Shown here: positions 7,852 through 14,864 of the stretch, piece by piece
How positions within the stretch are numbered: position 1 is the first letter of the stretch
Layout of the letters: each line of letters opens with the position of its first letter
Virus record (IMG/VR): IMGVR_UViG_3300044837_000268
Span: 1-44,635 of that record
Direction: 5' to 3' (one strand)
Origin: a virus
DNA: 44,635 nucleotides
Position numbers and translations under genes: made by a program
The notes under the pieces: model-generated
Told to the model about the DNA's origin: nothing
Database searches by the model: none
Seen by the model: the letters and a program-made list of their open reading frames with translations, nothing else

Positions 7852-8484
7852 TCATCCACGGTCGTCTGAGAGGAGCCCCCCCCCTGAGATCTCGGCAAGC
7901 TGCGGTGCTGCACACCAGGATTCGTAGGCCCTGGTGACTGCTCCGCTGCCCGGATATAAGTCGTGGAACTCGTCTTCAGGGAGAAGGCCGGCTACCTCAA
8001 ACAGCCAGTGACAGACGCGCTCGGGCTTTGCTCCGGTGAGGCCGCGGCGCATCGTGATCGGCTCGGGGATTGCCAGTTCGGCCAGGAGTTCCTCGTTCTC
8101 GGCTTCGATCAGGTGGTCCCGTGAGACGATTCCTTCGATCCGGTTGGGCTCTGCTGGGCGAAGTCCTTTGACCAGAACTGGCTCCCAGGTGTAGGCAACT
8201 TTGACGTTTCGCTTGTAGGAGGCAAAGGGCTTGACCCAGGCAAAAACCCGATAGTCGCCCCCTTTGAAGGTCCCTGGGTCCATTGAGAAGAGGCCTTGTT
8301 CGGCTAGATGCGACTGGCAGAGGTACAACGCGGGTGCGGAGGTATGAAGGGCCCAGCCATCGAAGTCGTTGATGAGGCGTTCGACCAGCTCGCGATGGTC
8401 TACCTCTCCTGCGAAGTCTTTGTGGTTCCTGTAGTGCTTGGAAGACTGGCCTGGATAAGGCGGATCTGCGATTGCGAACCTCAC
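7852..8484 (-). CDS. DPPY-type DNA adenine methyltransferase
   Basis: 210 residues beginning MRFAIADPPYPGQSSKHY, where DPPY (Asp7-Tyr10) is the catalytic motif IV of N6-adenine/N4-cytosine methyltransferases. The C-terminal DLYPGSGAVTRAYESW resembles the S-adenosylmethionine-binding motif I, so the domain order (IV before I) is that of the beta/N class. A single short protein without a large target domain is typical of phage orphan methyltransferases that protect against host restriction. It overlaps the gene upstream as ATGA. The coding strand carries a run of nine G near the 3' end (7876-7884), a possible slippage site that would alter only the last few residues. Confidence 0.85.
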   Translation of the reverse strand: MRFAIADPPYPGQSSKHYRNHKDFAGEVDHRELVERLINDFDGWALHTSAPALYLCQSHLAEQGLFSMDPGTFKGGDYRVFAWVKPFASYKRNVKVAYTWEPVLVKGLRPAEPNRIEGIVSRDHLIEAENEELLAELAIPEPITMRRGLTGAKPERVCHWLFEVAGLLPEDEFHDLYPGSGAVTRAYESWCAAPQLAEISGGGLLSDDRG

Positions 8485-9029
8485 GCAGCCGCCTCTCGTA
8501 CCGGTGACTCCAGTTGGAGCCGAGAAAGCATCGAGGGCCGGCCAGGGTGCTTGGCATCGACCCGCTTGCAGAACTCGATCAGCTCCGGGTCAAGATCGTG
8601 CCAGTAGATGTGCTCGCTGCGGTTCTCTACTGCTTCGTGAGCCTTGCGACAGAGCGGGGTGCCGATGATCGGGGCGTAGAGGATGTCTCCCAGATCGACG
8701 TCGGGTAAGTCGCGGAACGTGTCCTTGATCCAGGAAGCGGGGACCAGATGGTGCGGGTCTAGATCTCCCCAGCAGCTATGGCCGCGACGGTGTTCCTTAA
8801 ACCAGCAGGGCCACTCGGTGACCAGCGTCGAGAAGCGGGTGTGGGCATCGGTGAGGACTCTGCTCTCTGGCTTCGAGAGGCCGCCGCCTGACCGGCTGGC
8901 CTTCAGCTTGGGCTCCGCTGGTAGGCCGCAGCCGTCTTCGGGGCAGCGGAGTTCGGCGGGGCTGAAGCCGCGACTGAGATTGGAGCGGGCTATCCAGGTG
9001 TGGCCGTTGCGGCAGTCGTAGTTGGCCAT
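8481..9029 (-). CDS. HNH-like zinc nuclease, hypothetical
   Basis: 182 residues. The first 40 hold a zinc-ribbon (YDCRNGHTWIAR then LRCPEDGCGLPAEP). The central part has DPHHLVPASWIKDTF, and later GTPLCRKAHEAVE, an arrangement like the first histidines and the last Cys/His element of HNH endonucleases. It could be a nicking or restriction-type nuclease, or merely a zinc-binding DNA protein. The gene sits beside two methyltransferases and overlaps its neighbours (ATGA), so a partner role in modification or anti-restriction is possible. Nuclease activity is an inference. Confidence 0.55.
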   Translation of the reverse strand: MANYDCRNGHTWIARSNLSRGFSPAELRCPEDGCGLPAEPKLKASRSGGGLSKPESRVLTDAHTRFSTLVTEWPCWFKEHRRGHSCWGDLDPHHLVPASWIKDTFRDLPDVDLGDILYAPIIGTPLCRKAHEAVENRSEHIYWHDLDPELIEFCKRVDAKHPGRPSMLSRLQLESPVREAAA

Positions 9030-9949
9030 CAGTCCATCTGCCCGTGCTCGTCCATCGCCCAGCCCAGCTCGTTTGGACCGGTAGGGATCGCGATCCCTAG
9101 GCCGCAGTGGTAGGCGTCACGCAGGCCAGCGGTCAGGAGTGAGGGTTTATGGTCACCCCAGCCTTGTTTGGCGGCGTAGGTGACGGTGAGAGCGTCCCAA
9201 GCGGCCCGAGCGTCCCAAGCGTCCCGAGCGGCCCAAGCGTCCCAAGCGGCCCGAGCGGCCCAAGCGTCCCAAGCGGCCCGAGCGTCCCGAGCGGCCCGAG
9301 CGGCCCAAGCGTCCCAAGCGTCCCGAGCGTCCCGAGCGTCCCAAGCGGCCCGAGCGTCCCAAGCGTCCCGAGCGGCCCGAGCGGCCCAAGCGTCCCAAGC
9401 GTCCCGAGCGTCCCAAGCGGCCCAAGCGTCCCGAGCGGCCCGAGCGGCCCCGTAGCGTTTGAGATCCCACCGAAGTCCGCGTGCCTTCAAGGCCTTTTGT
9501 AGCCCCGCTTCAACTCGCTCCGGGTCGTGCTCCGGTCTGCCGAGTGCGACGTACCAGGCCATCTGCTCAGAAACCATGCCGCGGCGGTAGCGACCGAAGG
9601 GCTTGGAGAGATCATGGACACCCTTTTCGATCCCTTCGAGGTCGAGCTCGCGGGCGAAGGTGAGCTTGGAGGAGCGGAACTTTTCGTTGCGCTCGACCAC
9701 ATCGTCGGACGGCTCGACCTCAAAGACTCGCGCCGGTCGGCCAGTTCGCCACAGACCCGCGATCCGGAAGCCCGTCGCAAGGTCGCCAACGCTGTGCCAG
9801 CCCGGGGCACACGAGGCTGGGCCGGCGTCCAGCACGACCGCCTCGGTTTCGTAGGGCAGCTTGTCGATCGGCAGCGGGTCCCCACCTTGGAGTGGAGGAC
9901 GCAGATCGTGGGTGAGGATCTTGTAGAAGGTGTCAGGCAAGTCCTTCAC
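9029..9949 (-). CDS. Protein with DUF7666-like start and WDA/RAA repeats
   Basis: 306 residues. The N-terminal about 100 residues (FYKILTHDLRPP ... GWHSVGDLATGFRIAG ... RVFEVEPSDD) resemble small phage proteins that describe a cell-wide module of unknown role (DUF7666-like). From about residue 168 to 253 the protein is a run of 28 three-residue units, each (R or W)-(D or A)-A. A short ordinary C-terminus follows (LTVTYAAKQGWGDHKPSLL). The repeat should form a helix with Trp and Arg lining one face. Such repeats are known from other phage and bacterial proteins, but the function is not known. Confidence 0.75.
   Translation of the reverse strand: MKDLPDTFYKILTHDLRPPLQGGDPLPIDKLPYETEAVVLDAGPASCAPGWHSVGDLATGFRIAGLWRTGRPARVFEVEPSDDVVERNEKFRSSKLTFARELDLEGIEKGVHDLSKPFGRYRRGMVSEQMAWYVALGRPEHDPERVEAGLQKALKARGLRWDLKRYGAARAARDAWAAWDARDAWDAWAARAARDAWDARAAWDARDARDAWDAWAARAARDARAAWDAWAARAAWDAWAARDAWDARAAWDALTVTYAAKQGWGDHKPSLLTAGLRDAYHCGLGIAIPTGPNELGWAMDEHGQMD
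9191..9442. repeat. Coding minisatellite: 28 tandem 9-bp units
   Basis: Twenty-eight tandem copies of the nonamer AGCG[T/G]CCC[A/G] (plus strand). Only two positions vary, each between two bases, giving four unit types that encode RAA, RDA, WAA and WDA on the minus strand. A further degenerate copy (GAA) follows at 9443-9451. Neither strand has stops here in several frames, so long false reading frames appear on the plus strand. Confidence 0.97.
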
Positions 9950-10374
9950 TGGGCCTTTCGGGTTGGGCGTTGGTGCCGACGGAAGAGGGTTGGAAGCAAC
10001 CGCTTGAGATCTCGGTCAGAGAACTCCGCACCGAGAAGGAACTCGACATCGCTCCCGGTGAGCGAAGTCCCGAAATCGAAGTTGGCGACCTTGGCGACGT
10101 CAGCCAGTGAAAGCCCCAGTCCCGTCAAGGAGGCGAGCCGATCAAGGCGCATGCTTGCCGTGGTCCGACGAGACGGCCCGCACACCCCGCCGCGGCGCTG
10201 GCGCATCCGGACCACCTCGGCGTAGTCCGGGTCGACCCACCGACGGACCGTGGACTGGCCGGGGCGGCGGCCTAATTCGCGCTCGAGCTTGCGAGCGATC
10301 TCGGTGCAGTTGGTCCAGCCAGCCTCGAAGTGCTCCCGGGCCTTGGCGGGGTAGGTGCTGGGGTAGGCGCTCAT
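9946..10374 (-). CDS. HTH-containing hypothetical protein
   Basis: 142 residues. The N-terminal half has a homeodomain-like helix-turn-helix (AKAREHFEAGWTNCTEIA then ELGRRPGQSTVRRWVDPDY), as in terminase small subunits and transposase N-termini. The C-terminal half is leucine-rich and basic (RLDRLASLTGLGLSLADVA, then RDLKRLLPTLFRRHQRP). It follows the replication gene with an ATGA overlap. It may bind the origin or act as a regulator; no experimentally known relative comes to mind. Confidence 0.65.
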   Translation of the reverse strand: MSAYPSTYPAKAREHFEAGWTNCTEIARKLERELGRRPGQSTVRRWVDPDYAEVVRMRQRRGGVCGPSRRTTASMRLDRLASLTGLGLSLADVAKVANFDFGTSLTGSDVEFLLGAEFSDRDLKRLLPTLFRRHQRPTRKAQ

Positions 10375-11120
10375 GCCGGGGCCCCTAGCGACTCGCGGAG
10401 TTCCTTCCGACGGCCGGCGAGCAGCTTGTCGGCGGGACGCTCGGCGAGCAGGGTTTCGACTTCCGCCAACTCCCCCGCAAGATCTGCCCCTTGGACTGAC
10501 TCGCGCGCTTGCGCGCGCCTACTCACTCTTAACTCGCTTTCTTCTAACTCACTCCTTACTCTCTTGTGCAGCAAATTCGGGCAAGTAGATGCAGCAGGAT
10601 CGGGCAAGTCGCCGTCGAGATCGGGCAAGTCGTCAGCAGAATCGGGCAAGTCAGATCCACCGCTGGCGCCACTTGCCCGATCACCGGGCATGTCGTGACT
10701 TGCCTCGTCACCGGGCAAGTCACTTGCCCCAGGATCGGGCAAGTGGTGAGACGGTGGGTACACCTCGTAGACCACCGTGCGCCGCTGTTTGCGCCGGCCG
10801 GTGTCCGCGATCTTCTTAAGTGAAAGTAACTCCTTGAGCGCCCGTTCGACCGTGCTGCGTTGGATGCCGCAGCGGCGGGCGATGGTGTTCTGCGAGGGCC
10901 AGGCGAGTAGGTCGCGGCCCTGCTTCCAGGACTCGTGGGAGACAAAGCTGCCAAGGCAGAGCAGGACGAGTTTGGCGCTGCCTTTCGGCTCCGGGTCATC
11001 CCAGATCATCTTCTGCAGGTCGTGGCTCACCGGTCGGCGCCTTCCTGAGCAGCCGCGGGAGCGCAAAGTGCGGCGCGGGCGGACTCGGGTTCTGGCGGGC
11101 GGAAGCACGGCACGGCTCAC
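10371..11120 (-). CDS. Replication initiation-like protein with HTH_36 domain
   Basis: 249 residues if the GTG at 11120 is used (it shares a base with the upstream stop as TAGTG); a GTG at 11030 would give 219. After a basic N-terminus comes a winged-helix domain (KLVLLCLGSFVSHESW ... WPSQNTIARRCGIQRSTVERAL) of the kind at the N-terminus of phage replication organisers. The central part is a low-complexity linker with repeated DLPD/DLPG units, encoded by the iteron array described separately, and the C-terminus is a charged helix. An origin inside the initiator gene matches the lambda O arrangement. No helicase motif is present, so host DnaB is presumably recruited. Confidence 0.75.
   Translation of the reverse strand: MSRAVLPPARTRVRPRRTLRSRGCSGRRRPVSHDLQKMIWDDPEPKGSAKLVLLCLGSFVSHESWKQGRDLLAWPSQNTIARRCGIQRSTVERALKELLSLKKIADTGRRKQRRTVVYEVYPPSHHLPDPGASDLPGDEASHDMPGDRASGASGGSDLPDSADDLPDLDGDLPDPAASTCPNLLHKRVRSELEESELRVSRRAQARESVQGADLAGELAEVETLLAERPADKLLAGRRKELRESLGAPA
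10519..10744. other. Putative replication origin: iterons plus AT-rich segment
   Basis: Inside the replication gene, TCGGGCAAGT occurs exactly at 10577, 10600, 10621, 10642 and 10735, as CCGGGCAAGT at 10711, and inverted (ACTTGCCCGA) at 10671; partial copies lie at 10684, 10698 and 10722. Direct copies are spaced 21-24 bp, two helical turns. 10713-10729 is a perfect palindrome (GGGCAAGTCACTTGCCC). On the downstream side (10519-10576) is the most AT-rich stretch nearby with repeated TAACTCNCT elements, a likely unwinding region. The layout resembles lambda ori inside gene O. Confidence 0.65.
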
Positions 11121-11485
11121 TACGCGGCCTCGGCGCGGGACGACGGCTCGGCGATTAGCAGGTAACGAATCCCCGGCCGGCGCCCTTTGTGCTCCCGGAC
11201 GTGGGAAATCTCGAAACCCTGCTCCTCCAATTCGGTGACTCGCTGGGAGGGGTTCCCGGAGAAACCAAGGCGGCGGATCTCGTGCGAGTGGATGCCCGCC
11301 TTGCCGCGGGCACGGAGGGCGGTGAGCACCTTCTCGCAGTCGGTGGGTCCCGTCGTCCGGGCTTTGTCGGGATTAGCCGCGCGCTTCGCGCGCTTCGCGC
11401 ACGCTTCCGAGGCATAGACCGCATCGGCCCTCAACCCTGCGAGAGAGGCGCCGCAGTCGCAGGCGCAGAATCGGGGCTCGGTCAT
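11120..11485 (-). CDS. Zinc-knuckle and winged-helix protein
   Basis: 121 residues. The first 35 contain a cysteine cluster (CACDCGASLAGL ... ASEACAKRAKRAA) like a small zinc finger, followed by a basic stretch. The C-terminal 75 residues form a winged-helix fold (CEKVLTALRARGKAGIHSHEI, then NPSQRVTELEEQGFEISHVRE). The start at 11485 (ATG after GGGGTGGCGGG) overlaps the stop of a 30-residue membrane peptide gene as ATGA. It probably binds DNA; it is one candidate for a phage-encoded transcription factor, though nothing in the sequence proves a target. Confidence 0.68.
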   Translation of the reverse strand: MTEPRFCACDCGASLAGLRADAVYASEACAKRAKRAANPDKARTTGPTDCEKVLTALRARGKAGIHSHEIRRLGFSGNPSQRVTELEEQGFEISHVREHKGRRPGIRYLLIAEPSSRAEAA

Positions 11486-11574
11486 CCCGCCACCCCGATC
11501 AACAGGAGGAACCCCATGGCACTGAGTAGGTGCCGGTATGTAAAGGCGATTGCGATGGCGAGAGGGAGGGTCAT
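11482..11574 (-). CDS. 30-residue single-span membrane peptide
   Basis: A tiny gene encoding 30 residues, MTLPLAIAIAFTYRHLLSAM followed by GFLLLIGVAG. Two short hydrophobic stretches flank TYRH, so it should lie in the membrane. It fills the only apparent gap in this part of the operon, overlapping the stop upstream as ATGA at 11574 and the next start as ATGA at 11485. That precise double coupling is the reason for calling it. Function unknown. Confidence 0.6.
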   Translation of the reverse strand: MTLPLAIAIAFTYRHLLSAMGFLLLIGVAG

Positions 11575-11999
11575 GCCGCGCGCAGCTCTCCGGTCGCGCG
11601 ATCAAAGTCCGGCGGCGGCGTGTCGACACGCAGGTCACGGCGCTGGGACCACTCGATGAGTTGGTGAAGGTCACGGCGATCGGCACCTCGGCGGAATGCT
11701 TGTTGCCTCGCGGCCTCAAGAACACCGTCGGCTACATCGCGTTCGTAGCGAAGCTGAGAGACAGCCTCCTCCCCGCGCGCGATTTCTCCGCACATCGTGA
11801 TCGCGTAGCCGTCCTCGGCGTGTAGCTGGACGATCCGTTCGGCGAGGCGTCGGCGGTACGCACGTTCGGCCTCGGCGAGCTTTTTGCTTGCGTCGCGCAT
11901 CAGGTTCTCGACATCGCGCTGGACCTCAGAGGCGCGGTAGGCGGCAGCGCGGGCGTCTTCGATCTCAAGAGGCGAGATGGTGTTGTCGCCGAAGCTCAC
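11571..11999 (-). CDS. Helical hypothetical phage protein
   Basis: 142 residues starting at GTG 11999, which overlaps the preceding stop as GTGA. Almost entirely helical: EIEDARAAAYRASEVQRDVE, then LMRDASKKLAEAERAYRRRL, then AEDGYAITMCGEIARGEEAV. This pattern is common to small early proteins of actinophages next to recombination genes. The C-terminus is polar. No catalytic motif. It lies between a zinc-ribbon gene and a small membrane peptide gene in the coupled early operon. Confidence 0.68.
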   Translation of the reverse strand: MSFGDNTISPLEIEDARAAAYRASEVQRDVENLMRDASKKLAEAERAYRRRLAERIVQLHAEDGYAITMCGEIARGEEAVSQLRYERDVADGVLEAARQQAFRRGADRRDLHQLIEWSQRRDLRVDTPPPDFDRATGELRAA

Positions 12000-12181
12000 A
12001 GTTCCGTCCCGATCCCGTTGCAGCCATCGGTCGGGCACTCGGTCTGCTCGTCGGTCAGGCCCTCGCCCTCGTAGACGCGGACGGACCAAGACTCGCCGCA
12101 GGTAGTGCAGCCGAGCTCGACGTCGCGGCCGACCAGTTCCTCATGAGCATCCTGCAGCGCCTCGGTCTCGGTCCAGCACAT
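11996..12181 (-). CDS. Small zinc-ribbon protein
   Basis: 61 residues with an acidic N-terminal helix and a two-knuckle zinc ribbon: GCTTCGESW at about 24-32 and ECPTDGCNGIG at about 48-58 (CxxC ... CxxxxC). It directly follows the exonuclease gene (TGATG overlap). Small zinc proteins of this size include phage transcription activators such as the Ogr family, so it is a candidate late-gene activator, but the spacing of its cysteines differs and this is only a suggestion. Confidence 0.62.
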   Translation of the reverse strand: MCWTETEALQDAHEELVGRDVELGCTTCGESWSVRVYEGEGLTDEQTECPTDGCNGIGTEL

Positions 12182-13086
12182 CAGCCGCTCACCGCCTCGA
12201 CCATCGCCTCGGTCTGCTGCTGCAGTTGGCGGGCGACTTGTCGAGCCCCCCTTGCCTTCGCGGCTCGGTAGTTCGTCTTGCCGGCGTGGCGGTAGGTGGC
12301 GACCGCGCTTTCAAAGCACTCGGGACTCGACTCGGCCTTGAAGAACTCATAGGTGCCGTCGTCGAAGACTTGGAGGATCGCCGCCCAGTTGGACTCGCCG
12401 TAGCCAGATTCCTCGGCAAGCAGTGGATAGCCGCCGCCAACTTGGGCGTGGGCGGCGACAGAGATGAAACCGCCGGTCTTGAGGTCGATGACACCGGGTC
12501 CCTCTGCCTCCTGGCAGGCGCAGATCGGGTTATCGCAGCGAGCTTTCAGGCGGCCGCGAAAGTCGAGCCGACCGGCGACACCAAGCCGCTCGGAATAAAC
12601 GATCTGCTCGACCTGAGAAGCGTGCGGATCGTGCTCGAGCCAAAACAGTGAGATCGCCTTTGCTAGCTGCGTCTCCCGCTTGCTGAGGGCATCAAAGTCC
12701 GGCACCGGGCGGCCCATCGCCAGCGCCTGGAAGGCGAGAACATGGGCGTTGGTCCCCTCTTCGCCTTTCTTGTCGCGGATCTGGTCGTAGGTCAGGCCAT
12801 GGTCCTTCAGCTCCCGCCAGATCGCCTTGGCGTTGGAGAGCCAGTGCAGGAACTCCTCGCCGTCGCTTTGCTCGTAAAGCATCGCGACGCCCTCGCACTG
12901 CTTTTCGGCCGCCCAGCGCATCAGCGAGTCCGGCTTGTAGTCGAGCGGCTTGCAGACGGCGGTGACGCCGGAGAGCTGCTTACCGCGCTGCCCGGTCACC
13001 GGGTTGTGCCGCCAGTAAGAGTGGTCCTCGTGGAAGTACCAGACGGACTGGCCGCTCGGCAAGACGATGTGTTCGCCGGCCGTCAC
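12181..13086 (-). CDS. PD-(D/E)XK exonuclease (recombination)
   Basis: 301 residues. A nuclease core of the Cas4/RecB-like PD-(D/E)XK type is visible: Glu160, GRLDF (Asp175) and VIDLKTG (Asp201, Lys203), followed by the helix that usually holds the RecB Q/Y residues (NWAAILQVFDDGTYEF). Early residues HEDHSYWRH...LSGVTAVCKPLDY and the central IRDKKGEEGTNAHVLA match phage exonucleases that work with annealing proteins. A small Cys cluster (CDNPICACQ) lies between the two acidic motifs. It follows the annealing-protein gene with an ATGA overlap, making a two-gene recombination module that resects ends to give 3' single strands. Confidence 0.85.
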   Translation of the reverse strand: MTAGEHIVLPSGQSVWYFHEDHSYWRHNPVTGQRGKQLSGVTAVCKPLDYKPDSLMRWAAEKQCEGVAMLYEQSDGEEFLHWLSNAKAIWRELKDHGLTYDQIRDKKGEEGTNAHVLAFQALAMGRPVPDFDALSKRETQLAKAISLFWLEHDPHASQVEQIVYSERLGVAGRLDFRGRLKARCDNPICACQEAEGPGVIDLKTGGFISVAAHAQVGGGYPLLAEESGYGESNWAAILQVFDDGTYEFFKAESSPECFESAVATYRHAGKTNYRAAKARGARQVARQLQQQTEAMVEAVSG

Positions 13087-14093
13087 GAACTCTCCCCCGG
13101 CACTCGGCCTTTGAGGGCGTTTTCGAGCGAGTCGGCCTTGTTCACTGCGAGCCGAGCGAGGCTGGCGCCCAAGTCTTCCCTGGGTCCTATTCCGTCGATC
13201 TTGAGCGCAGCCAGAACGCCGTTTAGCCCATCGAGCCAGTTCTGTCCCTCTTCGGCGAGTTGCGGCTTGGCCGCGTCGATCGCGTCGACCAGTTCTTGAA
13301 CGCGCTCTGCGGGCAGTGCCGCCTCGGCTTCTTTCTTCGCGATCCAGGCGTCGACCCGCTCGGCTTGCTCAAAGGTGAGGCTCGCAAGGGCGCCGGTGGC
13401 CCTTGCCTTGTTCCCACAGTCACCTACGTCTCGCTCCGCGACGTGGGAAGCAGCGAGTTGGAGTTTCTCCTTGGCTGCGGGAAGTGCCCAGACGCGAGCG
13501 GCCAGCTTGCCGGCGATATCCTTGCCGATCTCTGAGCCCTTGGCATCCTTGCCGTTCGCGGGCTTGGCTTCTGCGACCTCCTGATTGACATCGGGGTCGA
13601 GGTCGGCGGCCCCCAGGTAAACCTCATGACCCGGACCCACCCGAGCAAAGGCGACCTTTCCGGCGTTAGTGAAGGCGCCCTTGTAGGTGTTGCCGAGGAC
13701 TTTTGCAGCCCGAACTCCTCCGCGACTTGAGCGCGCCACCAGAGGGTGGTCGCGATCGTCGCCGACGCAGACGGTGACCTTCGCGAGCGCGCCGTCGGCG
13801 CTGTACTCGTCTTCGTACCACCACCAAAGCGGCGTGAGCACGTTGTTCATGCGGTCGATCTGGACTTGCACGGATCGAACGCCCGTCGACACATACGGCT
13901 TGCCGTCCACTTTGCCGACGGTCTGGATGAAGGCGCTCGGAATCGGCTCACAAAGCAGCGGATAAAGCTCCATGAAGAGAGCGCTGGTCAGGCCGTCCCC
14001 GTCCTTCGCCGCCGCCCGGATCTCGGATGCGCGGGCAGCGATCTCCTGCTCGAATGCAATGGCCTCGGCGAGGGCTTTCTCCTGCTCGGTCAC
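13083..14093 (-). CDS. Erf/Rad52-like single-strand annealing protein
   Basis: 336 residues. The N-terminal 160 residues look like the Erf/Sak group of phage annealing proteins: VQVQIDRMNNVLTPLWWWYE (a helix plus aromatic strand), then VLGNTYKGAFTNAGKVAFAR and a GPGHEVYLG end. The C-terminal half is a long linker with acidic and alanine-rich segments. In this family the protein coats and anneals single-stranded DNA. Pairing with the exonuclease gene immediately downstream supports the call. The exact subfamily (Erf, Sak or Rad52-like DUF) needs a profile search. Confidence 0.75.
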   Translation of the reverse strand: MTEQEKALAEAIAFEQEIAARASEIRAAAKDGDGLTSALFMELYPLLCEPIPSAFIQTVGKVDGKPYVSTGVRSVQVQIDRMNNVLTPLWWWYEDEYSADGALAKVTVCVGDDRDHPLVARSSRGGVRAAKVLGNTYKGAFTNAGKVAFARVGPGHEVYLGAADLDPDVNQEVAEAKPANGKDAKGSEIGKDIAGKLAARVWALPAAKEKLQLAASHVAERDVGDCGNKARATGALASLTFEQAERVDAWIAKKEAEAALPAERVQELVDAIDAAKPQLAEEGQNWLDGLNGVLAALKIDGIGPREDLGASLARLAVNKADSLENALKGRVPGESS

Positions 14094-14458
14094 GATCCGT
14101 ACTCCTCGGCCAACATCCGCAGGATCTCGTCAAGGTCAAGCGCCTGGAATCCGACCCGCATGTGTAGGTCCGACGCGCCCTTCTGCTCGATGTCCAGGAA
14201 CAGGCGCTTCATCGCCTGCATCAACTCCTGCCGTGCGGTGGCGATGTGATCGGCGATCCGCTCGACCGTTTCGGGGTCTAAGGGCTCGCGCTCATCGGGG
14301 CTCGGCCTGATCGGGGCGCTGGCGAGGACGACGGCGAGCCGCTGCCCTCCATCGAGCCGCTCCATCGCCTCAATCTGCTGCTCGGCGTTTGCGAACAGCG
14401 GGACGACCTCGCCCCGTTCGCGGGCTTGGGCCAGTTGCTTTATGGTCGGCTCACTCAC
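14090..14458 (-). CDS. Helical hypothetical protein
   Basis: 122 residues, acidic and helical (KQLAQARERGEVVPLFANAE ... ETVERIADHIATARQELMQAM ... DLDEILRMLAEEYGS). It overlaps the annealing-protein gene by four bases and the upstream membrane-protein gene by four, so it belongs to the recombination module by position. It might be an accessory protein for annealing or resection, but I recognise no family. Confidence 0.65.
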   Translation of the reverse strand: MSEPTIKQLAQARERGEVVPLFANAEQQIEAMERLDGGQRLAVVLASAPIRPSPDEREPLDPETVERIADHIATARQELMQAMKRLFLDIEQKGASDLHMRVGFQALDLDEILRMLAEEYGS

Positions 14459-14637
14459 GGCTTACCTCCGTGGGTCATGGCGCCCGAGCGATTCGTAGTC
14501 GCGGCGGGCGCTGCTTTATTAGGGGACGAAAAGCGTTGGACGGACCGGCTATAGATCCGGCGGTGGTCCCAGATCGCGGCGGCGAAACAGAGAGCGAGAA
14601 AGCCGTCGGCGGCGAGAAGGAGCTGCGTCGTCGTCAT
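14455..14637 (-). CDS. Small single-span membrane protein
   Basis: 60 residues. One N-terminal membrane segment (TQLLLAADGFLALCFAAAIW), then a basic stretch (DHRRIYSRSVQRF) that should face the cytoplasm and a polar tail. ATGA overlaps at both ends. Early-operon membrane proteins of this size can be superinfection-exclusion factors; that is only a possibility here. Confidence 0.62.
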   Translation of the reverse strand: MTTTQLLLAADGFLALCFAAAIWDHRRIYSRSVQRFSSPNKAAPAATTNRSGAMTHGGKP

Positions 14638-14864
14638 GCGGCTCGCCTCCCCCGCCCGCGCTGCAGGCTCTGGTGCTGGCGGATCTCGCGATCGAAGTCC
14701 ACCGGGGACTCAGGCTCACGAGGAAGCCGGGCCAGGATCGGCTCGTTCACCCGTTTCAGCCACCAGGTGGTGAGTTTGATCGTGGCGACGGTGGCCAGGG
14801 CTATGACGGTTCCGATGCCGAGACCGACGAGGAGATCGTGCAGGGTGGCAAGGAGGGCGGGCAT
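14634..14864 (-). CDS. Small membrane protein
   Basis: 76 residues. An N-terminal hydrophobic region (ALLATLHDLLVGLGIGTVIA, continuing LATVATIKLTTWWL) likely spans the membrane once or twice, followed by a basic and proline-rich cytoplasmic tail ending in RGRGRRAA. Its ATG abuts the stop of the ribbon-helix-helix gene upstream (TAGATG), and it overlaps the next gene as ATGA. Function unknown. Confidence 0.62.
   Translation of the reverse strand: MPALLATLHDLLVGLGIGTVIALATVATIKLTTWWLKRVNEPILARLPREPESPVDFDREIRQHQSLQRGRGRRAA

Noticed and set aside
9149-9502. Plus-strand frames encoding VPSGPS and QASQAAR repeats
   Set aside because: They are mirror images of the 9-bp minisatellite in the minus-strand gene; any frame through such a repeat stays open.
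11378-11402. GCGCGCTTCGCGCGCTTCGCG tract as a regulatory repeat
   Set aside because: It encodes AKRAKRAA in the basic part of the zinc/winged-helix protein and has no further copies.
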